Origin: Coprinellus micaceus
Lineage: Eukaryota; Basidiomycota; Agaricomycetes; Agaricales; Psathyrellaceae
Assembly: GCA_951394405.1 (NCBI GenBank)
Contig: OX596335.1
Location: forward strand, 5,084,001-5,148,000
Length of the DNA stretch: 64,000 bases
Direction of reading: 5' to 3'
The translations under genes and the position numbers were made by a program. Numbering within the stretch: the stretch's first letter is position 1; each line of letters opens with the position of its first letter. Positions 53,954 to 64,000 of the stretch are shown here, in pieces. The notes beneath the pieces are model-generated. The model saw nothing but the letters and a program-made list of their open reading frames with translations. It did not search any database and was not told the DNA's origin.

Positions 53954-55254
53954 ATGAGCAGCGACGACGAGCCTATCGGTATACGCCTATGTCGGGCCTA
54001 TGGAAGGCACGCGCAACAATTAGTCAAGGACAGGAAAGAGCAAGTGCGAATGTCCATCCACCCAGACATCTCGCCCGCAGCTCTGGTTGATTTAGAGAAG
54101 TTGGTTGGCAGGGTGTTCGAGGCTTGGGATAATAAAGGTGTGCTCGCTCTTTGCGATCATATATTTTGAGTTCCTAACGCGGGAGAGCAGTCGTTGTAGA
54201 TATGTCGGTCGAAGTTCTCCTTGTCGACACCGAGAGGGATTTGATGAGTGCCCCGCCCGAGGGAGCTGACGGCCTTCGGCTTGTGACGAAGCCGATCGTC
54301 TTCGTGGATAAGCAAGGTGTGGTCATTGCCTGGTACATCCCTGATCTCTTTACGAAGCGAAGAAGAGTAAGTTCAGTCCTCCGGAGGATATCATCAAACG
54401 CTGAGCGGTCTTACCGAAAGGAGCAAATGTTCGGGGCTCTGGGGGAGCTTTCGAGGAAGCCCAGGTCCATAATCAGTGGAGGGGGTGCATCCAAGCCATG
54501 GAAATTCGAAGTAAGCACCTACGCAAACCCTGAGGTGTGTACGGTTTGGCCCGGGGAGGCAGTTATCGAAATCCAGGTGTGTTCTTGTCATTCGTCGGAT
54601 GTCCTTCGTGAAGGCTAACATATAATTCTATACTATTAGCAGCAGGGGTCGTCATGTAACCTATCGAGTTCCTTGCGGGATCCTGAAGGTGGGGCTATGG
54701 AGTACCTTGCCTCGCAGATGGAGTCAATCGCGCTGGTGGGGGCCATTCTCGCCATCACTCACCCCGAACTGTTCGAATACCAGGTCGAATCGCTTGCCAG
54801 AATGTTCGGCCGAAGGCACGCAAGTCCACATACGGCGCTCCTGGAACAATTCTTTGATTCCTGGGCAACTCCATTTTCTGGTTGCAGTATCATTTGCAAC
54901 AGGGAAACACCCACACATCGCCACCGGTCCACCCACGGGCATGCCCTCTACGACCTCTTCGCCGCCTTGGGTCCATATCGACAAGGCCGGTTCGAAGTTC
55001 CCGCCTTGGGGGCGAGGTTCGCGTATAACCCAGGGAGCGTTCTGCTCCTTCCGGGAGGGCTTCTTCAGCATGGAGCCAGTCGTACTGATGGCGAGAGGAT
55101 CGGGCTCGTTTTCAATGTCCGGCCCTCGACTCTTGGAGAGCACCTACAGGGGCTCAGACAGCCTGGACCTCCTTCCGTCGAAGGCCTGACGGCATCCGGG
55201 TTGGGGGTTGGTTACTCGAAGGGGATCGCCGATTGGTTGGGTCAGCGTGGTTAG
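53954..55254 (+). CDS. TET/JBP-like 2-oxoglutarate oxygenase, 378 residues, iron ligand changed
   Basis: Exons 53954-54137, 54200-54366, 54406-54576 and 54640-55254 join to 378 residues. The intron phases (1, 0, 0) are the same as in the 56606 paralogue. The C-terminal half is the double-stranded beta-helix domain of the fungal TET/JBP family: NRETPTHRH, FAYNPGSVLLLPGGLLQHG, then DGERIGLVFNVRP. TET/JBP enzymes oxidise 5-methylcytosine or thymine in DNA using iron and 2-oxoglutarate. The canonical H-x-D iron pair is HRH here (H267, H269 in place of Asp); the distal His (H318) and the Arg that binds 2-oxoglutarate remain. Loss of the Asp predicts weak or no activity. Expansions of these genes beside KDZ transposons are known in Agaricomycetes. 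Confidence 0.75.
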
Positions 55255-55761
55255 GTGTAGTTAACGTACTCAAAGCGTACTTTCCCCATACCTTCTCTTG
55301 TAGGCATCGCAAATGTACATCAAGCAATATATTGACAACTCGTCATGCGCGGCACGCGCCTGCCATATCTTTTCAAATGACATGAGTGAGATAGCGGAGA
55401 AACAGTGGGGCCAGATGTGGATGTGGTTGCATCGACACCTCACCGTAGACAATTCTCAAGGCTGCCAACAAGTCTCCGATATTATAACGGCCGTTCGCCA
55501 AGTCAGATGGGCATTACAGCCTCCATCATGATAGAATAAGATCCAATTAGAACGACATCTCGTCGTCGGCCCTCACTTGGACAGCTATTCCATTCGAAAT
55601 CCCCAGGAAACGATACTCGCGAACCCAATCCATTTATCAATCGAGTCTCGGACAAGATAATACATCGATCTTTCTCAAGCTACTTCCAACGTGTCCTGTC
55701 ACAGGAAGGAAGGTCAGTTACAGGGCTAAAGAGGTGAGCAATGATACGGACGTACTTCGAA
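55255..55761. other. convergent spacer, no gene seen
   Basis: Lies between the end of the oxygenase gene and the 3' end of the minus coiled-coil gene. Confidence 0.45.
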
Positions 55762-56253
55762 TTAGTTGACAGGTTTCGGGCGACAGGTACATGCACCGAG
55801 GAGGCGCTGTTGTTTCGACAGAAGCTCCTCACACTTCTTGAGGTAGTGCAACAGCTTTCCGTAATCCTCCTTGAGGATATCGAGGTTTTGTTGGGTCTCG
55901 ACGAGTGTCGCACCGAACGACCTGGCTGCTTCGCCAAGGCTCCGGGATTCGGCCTTCACCACGGCGATCTCCGATCCTTGCCTTTTCAATATCTCCCCCA
56001 CAACCTCCAGAATCCGGAGCACGGTTATACCGTCAATATTCACGCCCTCGAAATGGTTTGGTTCGTCAGTCGAATGATCGTTCGCGACTGCGCCGGCCGG
56101 ACAGGGAACGTCCACGCCGCTTTCGTTGAGTGCGAGCAAATCGATTCTTGTCTTTATCAATGTGTTGACAATCGCTAGGTCGATGTTCAGGTTTATTTGG
56201 TCGTCCAGGGCTTTGCCGAGCAATATGAGGTTGTGCGGGGGGTTATGCGACAT
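55762..56253 (-). CDS. small helical protein, 163 residues
   Basis: Single exon from ATG at 56253. It starts MSHNPPHNLILLGKALDDQI with an N-terminal helix. A loop follows (about residues 45-75) with CPAGAV and acidic residues, then a long helix with AESRSLGEAARSFGATLVE and YGKLLHYLKKCEELLSKQQ. The C-terminus is CTC-rich. The size and coiled coil recall the three plus-strand paralogues, but no block aligns well, so relation is uncertain. A TAAATAAG element lies about 100 bp upstream (56355-56362). It diverges from the second oxygenase gene. Function unknown. Confidence 0.5.
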   Translation of the reverse strand: MSHNPPHNLILLGKALDDQINLNIDLAIVNTLIKTRIDLLALNESGVDVPCPAGAVANDHSTDEPNHFEGVNIDGITVLRILEVVGEILKRQGSEIAVVKAESRSLGEAARSFGATLVETQQNLDILKEDYGKLLHYLKKCEELLSKQQRLLGACTCRPKPVN

Positions 56254-56605
56254 CCCAAGACTTTGACGGACGGGTCTGGTGAAGAGGGATTTGTGACGAA
56301 GGGCGATGGTGGGGGAATGCTGAATCCGATCTAGCTCCCTGTAGCGAGCGTCCTTATTTAGGAACCTAGAGCCGGAGGTTGTATTGGGCGCTTCGCAAAT
56401 TGATCCGTCTTAACTGAGCGCCAAAAAAACGAGGACGCATATTGTCTCCGGCTGTGCCCAAGTGACGAGAACGTGGTCTCAAAGTCGTTCACTAAGGTGA
56501 CATATGAGCAATGGGAGATAACAACAGTCGTCACATTGGCTTGTCATGTGAACGCCCAACAGTGACCAAGGCCGACTGCCGGACGGCCGACCTAGGGCCA
56601 CTGGC
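56254..56605. promoter_or_regulatory. shared divergent promoter region
   Basis: 352 bp between two divergent starts (56253 minus, 56606 plus). It holds the TAAATAAG site for the minus gene; no TATA box is seen for the plus gene. Confidence 0.4.
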
Positions 56606-58033
56606 ATGGATCGAAGGGAAAGGGTAAGGAATGTGGCCATGCGGTCAACCACCACATCGCCAACGATGGATAAAGCGGACCCCAGAGGCCCCAGAATATG
56701 TCGGATCTATGGAAAGTACGCCCAAGACCTAGTCAAAGAGAAGACCGGAATGCTAGAACGAGTTGGGATTCCGGAGACCATCTCAAAGGGGGGCGCTTGC
56801 GATCTCCATAGGCTAGTCGACCAGTTTCTGTCCGCATGGGAAAACCCTGGTCAGTGTTCCTCGAACGTCAGGGGATGGCAATATTTTCTAAGCATAATTA
56901 CCCAGTATATATGCCCTACGCATTTGATGAAGTCTTCGCTGTTGCCACGAACAAGGGGGGGAACAAGGACGAGACGCTGCGAAAGAAATTTGGGGGACCA
57001 GGGGCCGATAGAAAGGGGGCGTTCAGCGACCTCCCTCTCTTAACCAAGCCCACTGTGTTTCTTGACAAGGCCGGACGAGTTATAGCTTGGTATATCCCTG
57101 CCGCTTTCAGTGGACGAACTCGCGTGAGCGTTTTTACATGGATCACCTTTCCCGAAACACTTACCCGAAGTTTCAGGCAAGTGTGTTCGAAGCCACTCGT
57201 CAACTTTCGCAGCTAGATGATAGCTTGCTGGAAGATTCATCCTCGGGTAGGAGCTGGCGCTATGATCGCTCGACGTACATGGACCCTTCAAAATGCAGCA
57301 TCAAACCCGGCCACGCAAACATTAGCGTTTGCTGGTACAATCAGGCTTTCGATGTGAGCCGCACACCCTATCCCGCTCAATACAACCCTCATCCATTTAC
57401 TAGCATAGGAACTCTGTCCCAGCCCCGTCTGTAAATCTAAGATCGCCGGATGCTGGTGGCATTGCCTTCCTCGAGAGCCAGTTTGAGACCAACGCCATAA
57501 TTGGCGCCCTACTAGCCCTCGTCCACCCTGCCCTCTTTGACACTCAAGTACGGGTTCTGGAAGCGATTGCCCTCGAACGGACGACCTGCAAGGACCGTCC
57601 CCTCATGGTGGAAACACTCCAGCATTGGACGACTCCATTCTCTGGCTTCGCCCTCATTGCGAATCGGGAAACGCCTTTGCACCGCGATCTGAAGGGAGGG
57701 AAGGGTATCTTCGACATTCTGTCGGTATTTGGCCGTTACGCACAAGGCAGGTTTGATGTCCCACTTTTGCGGAGACGTTTCCTGTACAATGCTGGTACGG
57801 CGTTTGTGTTACCTGGAGGGGTGTTCGAGCACGGTGCGAGTCACACTGACGGAGAAAGAATTTGCATCGCAAGTTTCGTCCGGCCAAATGTTGGATATGG
57901 TGCCCTCGGTAAGGAGTACAAGGAACATGCGCCCCCATTGAAACATTTGTTCTGCGACGTTTTTGGATTGAAGACAGTCCAGGTGGCACATAATGGGGAT
58001 ATCTGGGAGGAAGGAGCGACTATGGATGGATAG
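56606..58033 (+). CDS. TET/JBP-like 2-oxoglutarate oxygenase, 424 residues, catalytic residues intact
   Basis: Exons 56606-56849, 56906-57123, 57171-57353 and 57404-58033 join to 424 residues. The N-terminal part (ICRIYGKYAQDLVKEK; then KPTVFLDKAGRVIAWYIP) is the fungal TET/JBP N-domain shared with the 53954 gene. The oxygenase core keeps H308-R-D310 in ANRETPLHRD, the distal His H358 (FEHGAS) and Arg R367 (DGERI). This matches the Fe(II)/2-oxoglutarate site. Expected reaction: oxidation of methylated or other pyrimidines in DNA, in the nucleus. Linkage to a KDZ transposase 1.7 kb away fits the known association of these families, where the enzyme may alter DNA marks on the element. Its stop codon abuts the stop of the next, convergent gene. 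Confidence 0.82.
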
Positions 58034-58755
58034 CTAGGCTGTAGGATACTGAACATTTCCAAGATCCTCGAATGTCGCCATCAGTGATATAACGCGTTCA
58101 ATTCTACGGGCCGTCTTTGAAATGTAGGATGCGGTACGAACGATCTCCTGGTTCAAAAGGTCGGTGGACGTCTGCCCCCACTTGTGTATCATGTCTTTGG
58201 AAGTGGGCCCTAAGGCCTCTTCGTCCAACTGGATCTTGAGCAAATCCTCCTCCCAGTCTCGCAGTACCGACTCCAAGGTCGGTGGCGAATCGAGGGCCTC
58301 CCACCATTTCGTGACGTTGGGAAGGGGTCCCACTGGGTAGTCGTCATCTCCCCGGTATCGTAACACACCAAATCGGATGGCGTCCCATAAGTCCTCGTCC
58401 GATTTGAGGTACGCGGATAGGCGGTGGAGAATATCGTTCAATCCAACGTCGATGACTTGCTTTGATGGGTCCACGCTGCACGCTTGAATCCCATAACAGG
58501 CAACCGTGATCCCCTGACAAGGTTCTTCAGTACAGCTAGTGGTTCAAACACTCGGGTCGCACGCACCAGTTCGGCCTTGAACAGCGCGACGTATCGCCTA
58601 TCGAATGGAATCGTCTTGCGATTATTGTATATATGACGGAGAAAGGCATCTCTCCGAGAACCAAGATAGGTCACCAGGGATCGCCATCTCTCCGGGGAAG
58701 TATCAACAGGCATTGGTGTATGAGGGCACAGTTGGAAAGGGGAAGGTGAGACCAT
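58034..58755 (-). CDS. helical protein of the KDZ neighbourhood, paralogue A
   Basis: Starts at ATG 58755 (or the ATG 14 codons later) and ends at a TAG at 58034-58036. Exon 1 reaches about 58515 and contains RWRSLVTYLGSRRDAF and RYVALFKAELVRATRVFEPL. The second exon begins near 58475 (VDPSKQVIDVG) and has coiled-coil character (RTASYISKTARRIERVISLM). I could not fix the intron phase. It is a distant paralogue of the 58827-59638 gene: same LGSR block, same position for the intron, same helical end. No domain name is known to me. Confidence 0.5.
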
Positions 58756-58826
58756 GTGTTGAATTCGTAAGGCTTTCCTTTATGTACAGATTATTTGTAA
58801 AGTCCGACGTTCTCAGTCTGCTGCCG

Positions 58827-59638
58827 TCACGCCTTCCCGTCCCCTGTCGCAGCTTGTATATTCTTGGAAGCCTCCTCCTCTAAGAGGTCATGGATTAACG
58901 CCTCCATGTCGCCCAGCAGTTCCTGCAGCCTTGTGATGTCCATGGTGATGTCCCCAAGGTGGACGAGAGAGTCGGCTATTTCCTCATCCAACATCTCCAG
59001 AGCGTCCTTGCTGACATTCCACGCCACCTTCAGCTCTTCATCCGCCATCAACCCGGTATTGAGGATTATGGTTGGGTGAAGGGGCTGTCGGGCGCGGGGT
59101 AAGGTTTTCTTCTGCAGCTCCCAGTACACCAGGAGATCTTCGGGTCGCAGGTTGCGATCCTCGAGTGTCGAATGAGGGTTGAACGGGGACCACCAGTTCC
59201 CCTCATATCGGTAAAGGAGCGCGTCGTCAGGATCGCGCGTGTCCTCTAGCAAAAGTTGAAGAGCCTTGAAGTCTTCTAGCTGTTCGTGTATCATGATGGT
59301 GGTAAGGGTCTTGAGAGCGGCGGGAGGGTGTATGTTTGTGGGGTGCAGGCAGAGCCCGAGACCCAGGAGCATGTTCGCACTTGTCTAGGACAGATTATGG
59401 TGTATTGATTCAGTCATGAAATTCGCATCCGGTATGCGAGACAGCTCACCAACTCGAACATAGCGACAGCGCCAAAGGCAATTCGGGCGTCTTTGTCCAT
59501 GGACATCGACTGCACTGCGAAAGCCGTCGCAATGGCGCGGCATCTACTACCCAAGAGGTTCACAACGGTCTGCCAGGTCAGAGTATCCAGAGACCTCGCA
59601 ACCTGGAGTACGTGGGGTGTCAAGAGGGCCGATGCCAT
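58827..59638 (-). CDS. helical protein of the KDZ neighbourhood, paralogue B (248 residues)
   Basis: Two exons on the minus strand, 59638-59450 and 59384-58827, phase 0, 248 residues. The N-terminal part has LTWQTVVNLLGSRCRA and ARIAFGAVAMFELTSANMLL. The middle has TRDPDDALLYRYEGNWWSPF. The end is a coiled coil with IADSLVHLGDITMDITRLQ and LLGDMEALIHDLLEEE. The GSR block and overall plan match the 58034-58755 gene. It follows the transposase gene on the same strand with a gap of about 75 bp, so co-expression is possible. No catalytic motif is seen; function unknown. Confidence 0.6.
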
Positions 59639-59712
59639 GGGGAGAAGTCGATGGAGGGAAACTGTGATGATCGCAGTAACCCTTGTATCATTGCACTTGG
59701 AATTGTAGATAC

Positions 59713-62700
59713 TTATTCAATTGGATCGTCCTCGGCCGGCTTATTGTTTTCGCCCGACAAATCTGGAAGTATGGTATGGCGGTCGAACAGCTTCCTGCCT
59801 TCCAGTCCAAGGCGTCTCCACATATCTGCCTGCTTATTCGCGTAGGACGAATATCCGTCACCCAAGTCTAGGTTTGCCCATTTCCTCGCACGGTTCTCGA
59901 AATGGTCCATGTACCGGATGTACCACTGCATCTCGGCCTTGACATACCGTACCTCTTCGGCCCATCTGTCGCGACGAGATCGTGCCCTAATCCAGTTGAC
60001 GCGATAAACTGTCCGGGGGTCACAGTCAGCAGGGGATTAGTATATCAGATTTGAGGCACGGCTTACGTTCGCGAGCATAGCCTTTCTTGTCCTTTTTCCC
60101 TTCAACGACGACGTGCCAAATCCAGGACAGTCCTTCGTTCCTCTCTCCTCTCTTGTTTGGATCGAAGATAGACGTCACAGCCTTGGTGTCGGCCCTGGTG
60201 ATGTCCTGGAAGCGTGTAATTTTCGGAGCTTTTCCAAGACGTCGAAGCGCCCATAATGCGGCCTTGTAACGCTTGATGTGACCCCGCATCTTCCTTTCGA
60301 TTTCATTTATCTCGTCGTACGATCGAGTGCGGCCTCGCTTTCCAGTCGCCCAGGTCCGGTTGTCCCGATACAGGAAGGATTTATGAGCGATCTCTCCCCG
60401 CAATGCTTCCAGTGCTTCCTCGGCCTGTGCGATCCGCAACTTTGCCTCCTTATTTGCATACGCGTTCCATCCGTCGGGGAGATCGTTGAAGCTAGATGGG
60501 AGAGGGATAGGGGCGAGTTCGGGGTACGGACCCGTGTCGGTCACTTGACGACCCCAGGGAAGTTCTGCGAGCTCGTCACAGGCACATTCGTCCTCACAAA
60601 CACAAATTTCCACTCCATTGGGCTCCCATTGCGACCCCACTTCACGTTCGAGGTCCACACCCGGGAATAGGACGGATGCCTGCCTGTAGAGGGCTGCGAT
60701 ATCCTTCGCGATGTTTGTGGACTTCTTCCCCAGATCGATGGTCACAATGGCAGACGGGTCCTTTGAGGCGTCGATGAGAGAGCGGAGGGTAATTCTAGCA
60801 AGAAGAACCGAACTGATTAGAAACGAATGTATGCCAGGGATGAAGAGACTCCTGATACTCAACTGGGCCTCTTGGATCCTTATGGCATCTGCGAGCCATT
60901 CGACGACCCCTCGCTTATCGACTCCGGTTCGCTCTTCCTCCATTAGCTGGGCTAGAACGATATCTTTGGTGGCGACTATATAGTTCCTTAGTGAAACATG
61001 TTAAACGAGCCGATGGAAGCATGACCACTCGCCTTTGGGAACGACCACGTTGTACACATCCATTGCATGTGGATCCGATCTACGGGCTTCGTTCGCCTCC
61101 TTCATTTGGGCCTTCCAGCGCTTCCTTAGGCGTACAGAGGTATTTGCATTTACCCCTTTGAAATCGTCGGCCGCATTTTTCACTTCGGAGCGTGCCAACT
61201 CTAGCTGTTTGACGAGATATGGACCTAGCATATATTGAGATTCCTTTCAAAGGAGGGTTACATGGGAGGGCTACTAACCCAACATTTGGAGCTTCCGCCA
61301 ATTGCTATCGGCCATACACGCATCCAGTAGCTCGGATCGGTTCGAGAGTAGCATGTTCCGGGTTATCCCCGCCGCTCCGTTCATCGTACTCCAGAGAGAT
61401 TCCAGAATTTCTCCGCTTGTGACGCCTGCTCCAGGGAAGAACGTTGGGGCAAAGCGTGATAGACAGTCGTCCTTGTGGCCATGGACATGGAACAGCCCAA
61501 TGACAAAGTCAATAGGGAAGTCCGGGGAGCATTTGAGATATCGGCCCTTCTCAACCCTCTTACGAAAGTTCACAGAGTACTGACAGTTGACGTCGTAAGC
61601 CAGGATGACACCCGGAGTCTTGAAGGCCTTCGTATTCTTCAGGGCTTGACAAAACGCGTAGTCGACATTCAACTGCCTGAGTAGGTACGCCAATAAGACT
61701 TGATGTCGCAATATGTATGCAAGGGTTGCTCACCTCTCTCCCTTTTGCATGTCTACAACTGATCCTGGGGCGAAGATTCCATGGCGGGCGCATGCGATTG
61801 CCACGACGCCCGTTGCATCGTACCCTTTCTTGTACACGTTCTTCTCGGATACCGCCCGTAGTTTGTTGCACGTAGGGGGCTATGAAATGAAAGGGGGTTG
61901 AGCCGTCGTTCGTTATCAGTTTAATTGGGTTACATGTACGATGTACAGAGCAGGAAGAAAATTTTGGGTGGCTCTAAGCGCCCAAACGCGATGTCACGTG
62001 ACCCTCGGCCTTTGCCGATCTTGGGTAAGCACAGTGAAATCATCGCTCGGGCGTCCAAGCAATGGACGCCGCAGCGGATCGTTTTACAATGCCCCGATGA
62101 TACTGCTAGCACTGCTCACCTCTTGAGTCTCCCTGCCGGCTTTCACATGCTTAGCATAGCGAGTGGGCTCAGTCATGTACGCCGCACCACTGGTGAGCCT
62201 GATCCCATCTCTCCCCCTTCGGTTCGCCAGGTGGTCCAAAACAAAATTGCCATCGGCCACTAGATACCGACGATAGAGCCACCTGTAGCTCATTGTGAGT
62301 ATTTCTGCTTATATTGATGGCACTGGGGATACACTCACGTATTTTTATCCTCTTTCCAGTCATCAGGAAGATTGACTCCGGGGGTAGGGCAAGCAGGGCA
62401 GAACAAAGCCAGTTCCGCCTTGCCCGGCCGGTCCCCAGGCTGGGTATGGCCGAACCCGTGTTCTTTCAAGTTGGTGAGGTAATTCCACTGAACCCATACC
62501 CGTGCCAGTTCTCTTCGTCGATCCTGTGGCTGAGGATGAGTTATATCCCAGATCAACATTGTGGAACATACCGGCGATTTGGATGGAAACACGAAGTTCG
62601 TGAACCTCTGAAGAATGCCAATGTACTGGTCGGTGGACATGTGCGAATGCACCTTCAAAAGGTGGAAGACGTTCAGCACCTGAAAGGTGAAGACAGTCGA

Positions 62701-63683
62701 AACGTTCTTCCAGGAAGCCGGATAGAGCTGCCGGTCCAAGTATTGCAGATCGTCGTCGAGGCCGTCGGAGCACCAGCAAGGGTACGTTGGGAGGTAGTGG
62801 AAACCGTTAGTGTGGACATAGACAACAAGCTCCCCACACCCAATCGCCGTAACCTCGGGCTTGGCACCAAAATTGTTGTCTTCTTCAAGGTTGATCACAT
62901 CGTTCACAGATACAAGGCGTTCCTCCAGCCGCTCAAGCGAAGCCTCATACTTTGGGCACGGTGCGCCGCCATGCCCAAGGCACACAACCAATCCCACCTG
63001 CCACATCCATGCTGTCCTCCAGTGCGTACCCGTCCACCTTTCAATTCGGTGCAAAGGGTTCGCTCGATGAGAAGCCCTGAGGCAGCTAGTGCAGAGGCGG
63101 GGCTGCCCAATGCATTCGAGGCATTTCCAGTCCGCCTCCCCACCCCCGCATGTCACGCATACACTGCTGCCATGGCCTTCGCCCAATATGACCCGATTGA
63201 GATACGAAGCGACCCTGGTCTTCTGCCATTCGTCCAGATAATTTTGGCTCGTCTAAAGGGTACATGTTAGGATACCCTCAACGTAAAACTCGGTGGGAGA
63301 TGACTGACCCTTTCGGGACGACCTTTACCCTCTGGTGCCTCCAATAGAGGATTTGGGGCAAGATTTGTTGAAATAGCTTCGTCGCCATATGGATCGTAAG
63401 TCGCTTCTTGGACGGTGTCATCGACGGCGGCATCGCAGCATGATGAGGAAGGGGAAAGGGGAGCCAGGATCACGTCCCTATCGGGGGAGTATCTATCCAA
63501 TCTGGGACGCTTTCCATACACCGGCTTCGGAGGCGGTTCAAGTGCTGGGTAGTTGGCGGTCCTGGTGCGGGAGCTTCGAGTGCCTTCCTTGACAATTCGC
63601 CCTTTGTAGCCACGATTGGTGAAACGCCCAATGTAGTCGGCTGTCCGAGCCCTCTTCCGGCTCATCACGATTTTGGAAACCAT
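59713..63683 (-). CDS. KDZ-type transposase with CxC2-like Cys cluster
   Basis: A many-exon gene on the minus strand. Exon 1 is 63683-63309 (basic, Arg-rich nuclear-type start), and exon 2 opens at 63252 (TSQNYLDEWQKTR). A Cys cluster (CVTCGGGEADWKCLEC, CTSC...H, then CLGHGG.PCP, about 63150-62930) is the CxC2-like domain linked to KDZ transposases. The catalytic acids of the DDE core appear in order: VADGNFVLDHL (near 62250), AYDVNCQYS (near 61590) and SGEILESLWSTMNG (near 61400). Between them lie CARHG.F.PGSVVD.QKGER and NVDYAF, classic KDZ blocks, and HVHGHKDDC. The C-terminal part is helical and ends at a TAA (59713-59715). All three catalytic acids are present and no stop was met where I traced exons, so it may be active. 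Internal exon borders were not all fixed. Confidence 0.8.
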
Positions 63684-63765
63684 GTTGACGCGATTGCAGA
63701 TTGAGATCCGAGGTGTGGGTCAATGTGATTGAATGGGAAGGATGTGGGAGGGAGAGCGAGCTCGT

Positions 63766-63775
63766 TATATTTATA
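63766..63775. promoter_or_regulatory. TATA element in a divergent promoter
   Basis: TATATTTATA lies 58 bp before the plus ATG at 63834 and 83 bp before the minus ATG at 63683. Its complement, TATAAATATA, is also a good TATA box, so it could serve both genes. Confidence 0.45.
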
Positions 63776-63833
63776 CCCTACCTGCTCCCTATTCATCTTT
63801 CTCTTAAGGTCGAAGCCTCGCGTAGTCTCAACC

Positions 63834-64000
63834 ATGGCGCGTCGTTCTCGGAAAACCCTCGACAGTTCCGACCCATCCTCCTCTTCCTCAGACTCCGAGG
63901 ATTCAGCCAGGTCTCGTCAGCAGTCCGAGGATTCCCCAGACCCAGCGCCCGAGGATTCCTCCAGTTCCTCGTCGGACGAATCGAGCAGCTCTTCCTCGGA
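63834..64000 (+). CDS. start of a Ser/Asp-rich gene (cut by the window end)
   Basis: ATG 63834 opens a frame to the window end (55 codons): a basic start MARRSRKTLDSSDPS, then runs of Ser with Asp and Glu (casein-kinase-2-like sites). The start resembles the Ser/Asp N-termini of the coiled-coil paralogues at 50645-53613 (for example SLSSLSSDSS in the 53038 gene), so it may be another member. Too little is visible to be sure. Confidence 0.45.
   Translation, partial: MARRSRKTLDSSDPSSSSSDSEDSARSRQQSEDSPDPAPEDSSSSSSDESSSSSS

Larger units (their letters stand above)
50645..63683. mobile_element. KDZ transposon neighbourhood with passenger genes, borders unknown
   Basis: Transposase, two TET/JBP-like oxygenases, coiled-coil paralogues and paired helical genes lie together without ordinary host genes. 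KDZ elements are large and carry extra genes, including TET/JBP. I found no terminal repeats, so whether all these genes belong to one element is inference. Confidence 0.4.

Noticed and set aside
1..64000. tRNA, rRNA, CRISPR arrays, operons
   Set aside because: No cloverleaf with conserved A/B boxes, rRNA core sequence or spaced repeats were seen. Intron structure shows a eukaryotic nuclear genome.

Overview
The window looks like a basidiomycete genome, most likely an Agaricomycete. Coding DNA is cut by many short introns (about 40-90 nt, GT-AG) and TATA boxes are occasional. It also carries a NACHT NLR, a DUF1996 protein, a KDZ transposase, TET/JBP-like oxygenases, a Copia element and a DIRS-like element, a mix typical of Agaricomycetes. 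Exon structures below were traced by hand by keeping the frame across GT-AG introns; no RNA evidence was available.

From 1.3 to 28.1 kb there is a same-strand array of about nine related genes that I cannot assign to a named family. Each starts with, or contains up to three copies of, a short Gly/Asn motif. It is followed by Ser/Asp-rich linkers and a long Pro/Tyr/Gln-rich tail. Three motif classes are visible: TVYNGVFNG (1331, 3061; a variant at 6726), ENVSYY..ANG..LNITH.AN (8559, 12108) and GxVGVxNxxGxFxGxLNY (14224, 18260, 22100, 26327). Almost all exons are phase 1 at both ends, so modules can be gained or lost without frame damage. The array also holds a small secreted protein (5116), an unassigned protein (9514) and a DUF6532-like gene with a possible frameshift (12748).

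Directly downstream (29.2-33.6 kb) is a 12-exon gene for a roughly 1264-residue NACHT protein whose N-terminus carries a degenerate copy of the same motif. NLRs next to genes that share a short N-terminal motif are the layout of fungal amyloid-signalling death systems (HET-S/NWD2 type). My leading hypothesis is that 1.3-33.6 kb is such a cluster, expanded and multi-valent.

From 34.6 to 38 kb lie a DUF1996 secreted protein (with a 5-nt microexon) and a convergent disordered protein. From 39.5 to 49.7 kb a DIRS-like retroelement (gag, then RT/RNase H) is split inside its RNase H by a nearly pristine Copia element (383-bp LTRs differing at one base, 5-bp target duplication GGAAG). The DIRS-like element then runs into a 200-N assembly gap.

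From 50.6 to 63.7 kb there is a KDZ transposon neighbourhood. It has a KDZ transposase with a Cys cluster on the minus strand, two TET/JBP-like 2-oxoglutarate oxygenase genes (one with a changed iron ligand), three or four small coiled-coil paralogues and two paralogous helical genes. At the right edge the start of a Ser/Asp-rich gene diverges from the transposase.
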